Shown: positions 6,883 to 11,387 of the stretch, in pieces
Position numbering within the stretch: the stretch's first letter is position 1
How the letters are laid out: each line of letters starts with the position of its first letter
Assembly (NCBI GenBank): GCA_036003885.1
Contig: DASYSA010000675.1
Span: forward strand, 1 to 11,387
Direction of reading: 5' to 3'
Length of the DNA stretch: 11,387 nt
Origin: DASYSA01 sp036003885
GTDB taxonomy: Bacteria; Acidobacteriota; Blastocatellia; UBA7656
Program-made: the position numbers and the translations under genes
The notes under the pieces: model-generated
The model's input: the letters and a program-made list of their open reading frames with translations, nothing else
Told to the model about the DNA's origin: nothing
Databases searched by the model: none

Positions 6883-7197
6883 ATGGGGGACTTCATAAGG
6901 GTAGTCGGCAGGTCAGATCTCGCATCGGGCGAGGGTGCGGTAGTCGAGGTCAATGGCCGCCCGATCGCCTTGTTCAATGTAAATGGGGAGTTCTACGCGC
7001 TGGACAACACGTGTGCGCATAGAGGAGGACCACTGGGCGAAGGCTTCGTCGATTGCGCCAACCTCACCGTTCAGTGCCCGTGGCATGGCTGGGTGTACAG
7101 CCTCGCAAGCGGAGCGTCACCTATGATCCCAATGGCTAAGGTTGAAAAATTTGAAGTTCGGGTTGAGGGCGAGGACGTCAAGGTTCTAGTGGATTGA
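6883..7197 (+). CDS. Rieske [2Fe-2S] ferredoxin (non-haem dioxygenase/NirD type)
   Basis: This is a 104-residue single-domain Rieske protein, the usual size for soluble Rieske ferredoxins and NirD-like subunits. The cluster ligands are complete: C44 and H46 in CAHRGGPL, and C65 and H68 in CPWHGW. There is no signal peptide or membrane anchor and no disulfide Cys pair of the bc1 type, so it should be cytoplasmic and of fairly low potential. The ATG at 6883 was chosen because AAGGGGG lies 2 nt upstream and the protein then matches the family length; an earlier in-frame ATG at 6820 would add 21 unrelated residues. No oxygenase or nitrite reductase large subunit is present in the window, so its partner is unknown. 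It follows another [2Fe-2S] protein and precedes the dehydrogenase operon, with 149 bp of mostly hairpin sequence in between. Confidence 0.92.
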   Translation: MGDFIRVVGRSDLASGEGAVVEVNGRPIALFNVNGEFYALDNTCAHRGGPLGEGFVDCANLTVQCPWHGWVYSLASGASPMIPMAKVEKFEVRVEGEDVKVLVD

Positions 7198-7204
7198 GGA
7201 AAGC

Positions 7205-7322
7205 GTTTTAAGTTTTACGTTTAGCGTTTTAAGTTTTGCGTTATGGCTTGGTCGTCTGCCAGGCAGTTGCAATGACCAACGTAAAACGCAAAACGTAAAA
7301 CTTAAAACGCGGAACGCGGAAC
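7205..7322. repeat. Heptamer inverted repeat with core loop, GTTTTAC family (Rieske-lpdA gap)
   Basis: Six units (GTTTTAA, GTTTTAC and variants) at 7205-7246 face units of GTAAAAC/GCAAAAC type at 7281-7308, plus two GCGGAAC units to 7322. The main stem is 7205-7232 with 7281-7308, 28 bp with two mismatches. The loop can extend with TTGGTC/GACCAA (7248-7253, 7274-7279) around the near-palindrome CTGCCAGGCAG (7256-7266). The loop segment 7252-7280 resembles 5370-5401. The element starts 8 nt after the Rieske stop and ends just before the GGGAGG ribosome site of lpdA. Confidence 0.88.
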
Positions 7323-7346
7323 GTTCTCCGGGAGGCATCAGACCAA

Positions 7347-8753
7347 TTGAGCTCAAGTAACGAAGCGTTCGATGTGGTGATCATCGGCAGCGGACCCGGC
7401 GGTTATGTAGCAGCAATCAGGGCGGGGCAGTTGGGTCTCAAAACCGCGATTATAGAAAAGGACAAGAACCTGGGCGGCACCTGCCTGTTGAGAGGCTGCA
7501 TACCAACCAAGGCACTTCTTCACACAGCTGATGTTTTCGACGAGCTAAAGCATGCCGGCGACCTGGGTGTGGTAACGACCGCCGTATCGCTCGACTTCGG
7601 CCAGGCGCAGAAGCGCAAGAACAAGGTGGTGCTCAAGCTTGCCAAGGGCGTCGAGTTCCTGATGAAGAAGAACAGGGTTCAGACCTTCAAAGGAACGGCC
7701 AAAATCGAAGGCCCCGGCCGGATCACCGTGACACCCTCCGATGGTTCCAGGCAGGACATTCAAACAAAGAACATCATCGTCGCCACGGGTTCAGTTCCTC
7801 GTTCGCTTCCAGGCCTGGATATCGACGGCAAACAGATCATTACCAGTGACGAAGTCCTGGAACTGGCCGAGATTCCAAAGTCGATGATTGTCCTTGGCGC
7901 CGGGGCGGTTGGAGTGGAGTTCGCGTCGATGTTCTCTCGATTCGGGACCGATGCGACGGTCATCGAATTGCTGCCTCGCCTGCTACCCATCGAAGATGAA
8001 GAGATAAGCGCCGAGCTTGCGAAGTCATTCAAGAAGCAGGGGATAAAAACCTTCACCAACGCAAGGTTCAAGTCTGTGGTCAAGGAAGACGGCCTTGTGC
8101 GGGTGACCGCGACTGTCGCCGACAAGGATCAGGATTTCACCGCGGAGAAGCTGCTGGTTGCCGTGGGGCGGCGGGCCTATACCGATGGGCTGGGCCTTGA
8201 GAATCTGCGAGTGGAGATGGATCGAGGGTACATCAAGATAGACCAGCAGATGAGGACCTCTGAGCCTAACGTGTATGCGATCGGCGACGTGGTGCCGACT
8301 CCGTGGCTTGCTCACGTCGCTTCAGCCGAGGGCATTCTGGCTGTCGAAGCGATAGCGGGAAAGAGCCCGCGGCCCATCAACTACGACCGCGTGCCGAGCT
8401 GCACCTATTGCCAGCCTGAAGTTGCCAGTGTGGGGCTTACTGAGGCCCGGGCGCGCGAGCGCGGATACGATGTTAAGGTCGGCAAGTTTCCGATCCCGGT
8501 GATCGCCAAGGCGCAGATACTCGGGGCCACTGAAGGTATCGTCAAGATCGTCAGCGACGCGCGTTATGACGAGCTGCTTGGGGTGCACATGATCGGACCC
8601 CACGCGACCGAGCTAATCAGCGAGGGCGGGGTGGCGCTCCAGATGGAAGCTACAGTGGAGGAGTTGATCCATACTATGCACGCGCACCCGACCGTCTCCG
8701 AGGTCATCCACGAGGCCGCCGAAGATGCGCACGGAATGGTAATACACGTTTAG
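7347..8753 (+). CDS. lpdA: Dihydrolipoyl dehydrogenase (E3)
   Basis: This is a 468-residue FAD flavoprotein that reoxidises the dihydrolipoyl arm of E2 with NAD+. It has the FAD-binding GSGPGG (14-19), the redox disulfide C46/C51 in GGTCLLRGCIPTK, an NAD-binding GAGAVGVEF segment near residues 185-193, a second FAD motif ending in AIGDV, and the dimer-interface catalytic pair H447/E452 in HPTVSE. LLRG replaces the more common LNVG between the two cysteines. The start is TTG at 7347, because no ATG lies ahead of the FAD motif and GGGAGG (7330-7335) stands 11 nt upstream. The length is normal for the family. The TAG stop is part of the first heptamer unit of the following repeat. It leads the E3-E1alpha-E1beta-E2 cluster. 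The same E3 could also serve other complexes such as 2-oxoglutarate dehydrogenase or the glycine cleavage system. Confidence 0.95.
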   Translation: MSSSNEAFDVVIIGSGPGGYVAAIRAGQLGLKTAIIEKDKNLGGTCLLRGCIPTKALLHTADVFDELKHAGDLGVVTTAVSLDFGQAQKRKNKVVLKLAKGVEFLMKKNRVQTFKGTAKIEGPGRITVTPSDGSRQDIQTKNIIVATGSVPRSLPGLDIDGKQIITSDEVLELAEIPKSMIVLGAGAVGVEFASMFSRFGTDATVIELLPRLLPIEDEEISAELAKSFKKQGIKTFTNARFKSVVKEDGLVRVTATVADKDQDFTAEKLLVAVGRRAYTDGLGLENLRVEMDRGYIKIDQQMRTSEPNVYAIGDVVPTPWLAHVASAEGILAVEAIAGKSPRPINYDRVPSCTYCQPEVASVGLTEARARERGYDVKVGKFPIPVIAKAQILGATEGIVKIVSDARYDELLGVHMIGPHATELISEGGVALQMEATVEELIHTMHAHPTVSEVIHEAAEDAHGMVIHV

Positions 8754-8859
8754 CGTTTCGCGTTTAACGTTTCGCGTTCTGCGTTCCAAGGTGTGTGGCT
8801 CCGCAGATTCGCCCAACTCAAACCGCAGAACGTGAAACGTAAAACGCAAAACGCGAAAC
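8748..8859. repeat. Heptamer inverted repeat, GTTTCGC/GTTTTAC family, filling the lpdA-E1 alpha gap
   Basis: Six units at 8748-8789 (GTTTAGC, GTTTCGC and variants) face five units at 8825-8859 (GCAGAAC to GCGAAAC). Pairing 8748-8782 with 8825-8859 gives a 35-bp stem with four single mismatches, one per unit except the innermost, which is perfect. The loop is 42 nt. The left arm contains the last codon and TAG stop of lpdA, and the right arm ends 8 nt before the E1 alpha ATG, so the hairpin is essentially the whole intergenic region. Confidence 0.88.
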
Positions 8860-8867
8860 GTTTCCTT

Positions 8868-9899
8868 ATGAACAAGGCGCAACAACTCGAACTGCTCTAC
8901 TTCATGCGGCTGACGCGCTCGCTTGAAGACAGGCTCGACAATCTGTTAAAGCAGGGCAAGATTGTTGGTGGCCTCTTCCGCAGCCTCGGTCAGGAGGCGA
9001 CAGCCGTCGGCTCAGCCTATGCGCTCGAGAAAGAGCACGGCGATATTCTCTCGCCCCTGACTCGCGATCTTGGCGCCATGCTGGTCATGAATGCAAAACC
9101 TCGCGAGGTCTTTGCTCAGTATCTCGCGCGTGGCACGTCTCCTTCGGGCGGACGCGACCAGAATCTGCACTTCACGGACTTGAAGCGTGGCTTTATCGGC
9201 ACGATCAGTCCTCTCGGTTCATTGGTGGCGGTGATGAACGGAGTGGTCCTGGCGGCCCGAATGCAAAAGAAGAAGACGATCGGGATGGTCTACGTCGGCG
9301 ACGGCGCGACCAGCACCGGCGCATTTCATGAGGCAGCCAATTTCGCCTCCGTCCAGAACCTGCCATTGATCATCGTCGCCGAAAACAACGGCTACGCCTA
9401 CAGCACCCCGACGACGAAGCAGATGAGGGTCCTGAATCTGGCCGACAGAGCCAGAGCCTATGGCATGCCGAGCGAAATTGTGGACGGGAATGATGTGATG
9501 GCGGTCTATCAGTCGACGCGGAGGGCCGCGGGGCGCGCTCGCAAAGGCGAGGGGCCGACGTTGCTGGAAGCCAAGACATTTCGAATGCGCGGTCACGCGG
9601 CTCACGACAACCAGTCTTACGTGCGCAAGGATCTGCTTGACCAGTGGCGCAAGCGCGACCCGATTGCTCTTTTCGAGAAGGCACTGGTCGATCAGAAGAC
9701 CGCGACGCAGGCGGAGATCGACGCAGTCAACAGCAGAGTGGAGGCGGCGCTCGATGAAGATCTGGCCTGGGCCGAGGGTCAGCCGCCGCCGGCGCCCGAA
9801 TCCGCGGACGGCGGAGTGTATGCAGAAGCAGGAGATCAGAATTCGGCGATGAAAGCTGAGACCGAGTCAAAGGTTGCAGGCCTGAAGTCGGGGAACTGA
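8868..9899 (+). CDS. 2-oxo acid dehydrogenase E1 component, alpha subunit (thiamine diphosphate)
   Basis: This is a 343-residue alpha chain of a heterotetrameric E1 that, with the next gene, decarboxylates a 2-oxo acid and loads the acyl group on E2 lipoate. The thiamine diphosphate/Mg motif is GDGATSTGAFHEAANFA with downstream NN (G144-D145-G146 to N173-N174). RGHAAHD (241-247) matches the conserved loop near the active site, and SYVRKDLLDQWRKRDPI resembles branched-chain E1 alpha. SLGQEA (39-44) and GRDQNLHF (95-102) are also family-typical. Pyruvate, branched-chain or acetoin specificity cannot be settled, so no symbol is given. The ATG at 8868 was chosen because sequence upstream in frame is repeat DNA; no Shine-Dalgarno is visible. 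The last 20 or so residues (after ADGGVYAE) look non-conserved, and the terminal codons and TGA lie in a heptamer array. Confidence 0.92.
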   Translation: MNKAQQLELLYFMRLTRSLEDRLDNLLKQGKIVGGLFRSLGQEATAVGSAYALEKEHGDILSPLTRDLGAMLVMNAKPREVFAQYLARGTSPSGGRDQNLHFTDLKRGFIGTISPLGSLVAVMNGVVLAARMQKKKTIGMVYVGDGATSTGAFHEAANFASVQNLPLIIVAENNGYAYSTPTTKQMRVLNLADRARAYGMPSEIVDGNDVMAVYQSTRRAAGRARKGEGPTLLEAKTFRMRGHAAHDNQSYVRKDLLDQWRKRDPIALFEKALVDQKTATQAEIDAVNSRVEAALDEDLAWAEGQPPPAPESADGGVYAEAGDQNSAMKAETESKVAGLKSGN

Positions 9900-9914
9900 G
9901 GCCTGAGGTCTGAG
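9880..9914 (+). repeat. Heptamer tandem array (xxCTGAG units) across the E1 alpha stop
   Basis: AACTGAG, GCCTGAG and GTCTGAG follow each other at 9894-9914, with GCCTGAA at 9880-9886 and a degenerate unit between. The array encodes the last residues of E1 alpha, contains its TGA stop (9897-9899), and ends 6 nt before the E1 beta ATG. It therefore occupies the ribosome-site position. No facing inverted array is visible, so this is a one-armed member. Confidence 0.65.
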
Positions 9915-9920
9915 AATAAT

Positions 9921-10901
9921 ATGGCTGCAATAACACTACTGGAGGCGATCCGCCAGGGGCTTTGGGAAGAGATGGAGCGCGACGACCGGGTCTTCCTTCT
10001 CGGCGAAGATATCGGCGAGTACGGCGGGGCTTTCAAAGTCACAGAAGGCTTCGTGGGCAAGTTCGGGGCGGAGCGGGTGATCGACACGCCTATTTCAGAG
10101 AGCGCCATCGTAGGCGCGGCGTGTGGGGCGGCAATGATGGGCATGCTCCCGGTCGCCGAGATGCAGTTCATCGATTTCATCTCGTGCTGCTTCGACATCC
10201 TGACCAACTATGCGGCAAAGAGCCGCTATCGTCAGGGCATAGGCATTCCGATGGTTGTGCGAGGGCCCGCGGGCGGCGGCGTGCACGGCGGGCCCTTTCA
10301 CTCCCAGAATGTGGAGTCGTTTTTTCTCAATACGCCGGGTCTCAAGATGGTCGAACCTTCGACTCCATACGACGCGAAGGGCCTGATCAAAGCTGCGATT
10401 CGCGACCCGGACCCGGTGATTTTCTTCGAGCACAAGTTTTTGTACCGCAATCCGAAGATCAAGCAGGAGGTGCCCGCCGGCGACTTCATTGTGCCGATCG
10501 GCAAAGCGGCCATCCGCCGAGAAGGCACCGATCTGTCGATCATTACCTACGGAGCGATGGTTTATACCGCGCTTGAGGCTGCCGAGCGATTGGAGCAGGA
10601 AGGCATTGATGTCGAAGTGATGGACCTGAGGACGCTGATGCCCTTCGATCGCGAAGCCATCGTGGAGACTGTGAAGAAGACGAGCAAGGTGATAATCCTG
10701 CACGAGGCGACGCGAACCGGCGGAATGGCAGGCGAGCTCACGGCGGTAATCAATGAGGAGGCCTTCGAGTATCTGGATGGCCCGGTGGTCCGAGTAACTT
10801 CGATTGATACTCCTGTGCCGTATGCGCCGCCGCTCGAGCAGTTCTTCATGCCTCAAGTGGAAGACGTGTTGAAGGCCGCTCGCTCGCTTGCAGCGTACTA
10901 G
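9921..10901 (+). CDS. 2-oxo acid dehydrogenase E1 component, beta subunit
   Basis: This is a 326-residue beta chain, the standard length for E1 beta of pyruvate or branched-chain 2-oxo acid dehydrogenases. It supplies the catalytic glutamate E60 in DTPISE, which activates the thiamine ring, and the active-site H127 in GPFHSQ. GEDIGEYGG (28-36) and the C-terminal transketolase-like domain (from about 200, with MDLRTLMPFD and HEATRTGG) complete the fold. The ATG at 9921 is 21 nt after the E1 alpha stop, so the two genes are surely co-transcribed and probably translationally coupled; only a weak GAG precedes the start. The TAG stop belongs to the first unit of the next heptamer element. The alpha/beta pair must act with the E2 that follows. 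Substrate specificity is left open, as for the alpha chain. Confidence 0.94.
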   Translation: MAAITLLEAIRQGLWEEMERDDRVFLLGEDIGEYGGAFKVTEGFVGKFGAERVIDTPISESAIVGAACGAAMMGMLPVAEMQFIDFISCCFDILTNYAAKSRYRQGIGIPMVVRGPAGGGVHGGPFHSQNVESFFLNTPGLKMVEPSTPYDAKGLIKAAIRDPDPVIFFEHKFLYRNPKIKQEVPAGDFIVPIGKAAIRREGTDLSIITYGAMVYTALEAAERLEQEGIDVEVMDLRTLMPFDREAIVETVKKTSKVIILHEATRTGGMAGELTAVINEEAFEYLDGPVVRVTSIDTPVPYAPPLEQFFMPQVEDVLKAARSLAAY

Positions 10902-11039
10902 GATCTAGGATCTAGGATTTGGGATCTAGGATCGGGGTTTATTTGAACTTTAGGAATCGGGGTTCTGAATTCAGGGTTTGCTTTGACGTTCTGATCGATC
11001 ACCGATCCTAAATCCTAGATCCTAAATCCTAGATCCTAG
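10898..11039. repeat. Heptamer inverted repeat, CTAGGAT family, filling the E1 beta-E2 gap
   Basis: Five units (CTAGGAT three times, TTGGGAT, CTAGGAT) at 10898-10932 face exactly five units (ATCCTAA/ATCCTAG) at 11005-11039. The outer two unit pairs are perfect and the others have one or two mismatches; CGG/CCG extends the stem to about 38 bp. The loop (10936-11001) contains a direct repeat ATCGGGGTT (10931-10939, 10956-10964) and the palindrome CTGAATTCAG (10965-10974). The first unit supplies the E1 beta TAG, and the last ends 8 nt before the GGAGAG ribosome site of the E2 gene. Confidence 0.9.
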
Positions 11040-11055
11040 AGAAAATTGGAGAGAT

Positions 11056-11387
11056 ATGAGCGAAGAAGTGAAAATGCCGCAGATGGGAGAGTCCATCGCG
11101 GAAGGCACAATAGTCAGATGGCTCAAGCAAGTAGGGGATAGCGTAAAGCGCGACGAGCCGCTGTTCGAGATCTCCACCGATAAAGTGGATGCCGAAATAC
11201 CAGCGCCCTCTGCCGGCGTGCTCTCCGAGATACTGGTCAAGGAGGGCGAGACGGTCCCGATAAACACGGTTGTCGCAGTCATAAACGGCGGAGGCGCGAA
11301 ACCGGCTCCAGCAGCCGAACCTGCGGTTGAAGCAGCGGCGGCCAAACCCGAGCCTGCGGTTGAAGCGGCGGCGGTCAAACCCGAACC
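11056..11387 (+). CDS. 2-oxo acid dehydrogenase E2 (dihydrolipoyl acyltransferase), N-terminal part
   Basis: The first 110 codons of an E2 gene are present; the window ends in the linker. Residues 3-78 form a lipoyl domain starting VKMPQMGESIAEGT, with the lipoylated K43 in ISTDKVDAEIP. This version of the motif is common to SucB- and branched-chain-type E2 proteins as well as many bacterial PDH E2s. From about residue 79 a flexible Ala/Pro/Glu linker begins. The peripheral-subunit-binding and catalytic acyltransferase domains would lie beyond the edge. The ATG at 11056 follows GGAGAG (11048-11053). Position after the E1 alpha/beta pair shows that it is the core of the same complex, with the lpdA product as E3. 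The acyl group carried depends on the unseen catalytic domain. Confidence 0.93.
   Translation, partial: MSEEVKMPQMGESIAEGTIVRWLKQVGDSVKRDEPLFEISTDKVDAEIPAPSAGVLSEILVKEGETVPINTVVAVINGGGAKPAPAAEPAVEAAAAKPEPAVEAAAVKPE
11317..11387 (+). repeat. 33-bp in-frame tandem repeat in the E2 linker
   Basis: Two copies of a 33-bp unit (11317-11349 and 11350-11382) differ at only a few positions, and a third begins at 11383. Each encodes the 11-residue unit EPAVEAAAAKP or EPAVEAAAVKP. Such Ala/Pro linkers let the lipoyl domain swing between active sites; the copy number probably varies by slippage. The array runs off the window. Confidence 0.88.

Noticed and set aside
7205..7322. Heptamer arrays as a CRISPR array
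   Set aside because: The units are 7 bp and contiguous, with no spacers of 25-40 bp and no cas genes.
10095..10856. Minus-strand open frame of 253 codons opposite E1 beta
   Set aside because: It is antisense to a complete E1 beta; there is no motif or plausible start signal.
10898..11039. Assembly or synthetic artefact producing the repeats
   Set aside because: Units vary in a regular way between elements, each arm has its own variant order, and genes on both sides are intact, which an assembly error would not readily produce. Reads would be decisive.

Overview
The window is bacterial and densely coded, with moderately high GC. It carries a hybrid-kinase output module, housekeeping enzymes, two [2Fe-2S] proteins and most of a 2-oxo acid dehydrogenase operon. 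Protein style (an HPt motif with HNCAG, a separate E1 alpha/beta pair, an S41 peptidase with a long C-terminal tail, a small two-helix membrane protein) suggests Acidobacteriota, possibly Blastocatellia. That is an inference from family resemblance; no rRNA or marker gene here settles it.

Layout. 1-1203: C-terminal part of a hybrid sensor kinase (REC-REC-HPt), cut by the window edge. 1207-1380 (minus): a 57-residue two-helix membrane protein, convergent with the kinase. 1381-1561: divergent gap with two short heptamer repeats. 1562-2725: RlmI-type 23S rRNA cytosine methyltransferase. 2801-3559: LOG/TIGR00730 Rossmann protein. 3607-5250 (minus): S41 C-terminal processing peptidase, convergent with LOG. 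5251-5460: divergent gap with a good sigma70-like promoter and a large heptamer hairpin. 5461-6525: a 354-residue protein with a C-terminal plant-type [2Fe-2S] domain. 6526-6882: a gap with a perfect 21-bp inverted repeat and a candidate promoter. 6883-7197: Rieske ferredoxin. 7347-11387: dihydrolipoyl dehydrogenase (E3), E1 alpha, E1 beta and the lipoyl domain of E2, cut by the right edge. Together these build one 2-oxo acid dehydrogenase complex. E1 decarboxylates the 2-oxo acid, E2 carries the acyl group on lipoate and E3 reoxidises the lipoate with NAD+. The substrate (pyruvate or branched-chain 2-oxo acids) cannot be fixed from sequence.

The striking feature lies between the genes. Seven of the intergenic gaps hold arrays of degenerate 7-bp units (families CTAGGAT/TTAGGAT, GTTTTAC, CGAAACC, CCCCTGA, xxCTGAG). 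In five of them the arrays form two facing arms, giving imperfect stems of about 14 to 38 bp. Two of the GTTTTAC hairpins also share a related core in their loops, so they look like copies of one dispersed composite element. The arrays often supply the stop codon of the preceding gene, and in the dehydrogenase operon they fill almost the whole spacer between stop and start. Heptamer arrays are known from heterocystous cyanobacteria (STRR sequences). Paired, facing arrays with a core look different, and this is the best candidate here for something undescribed.
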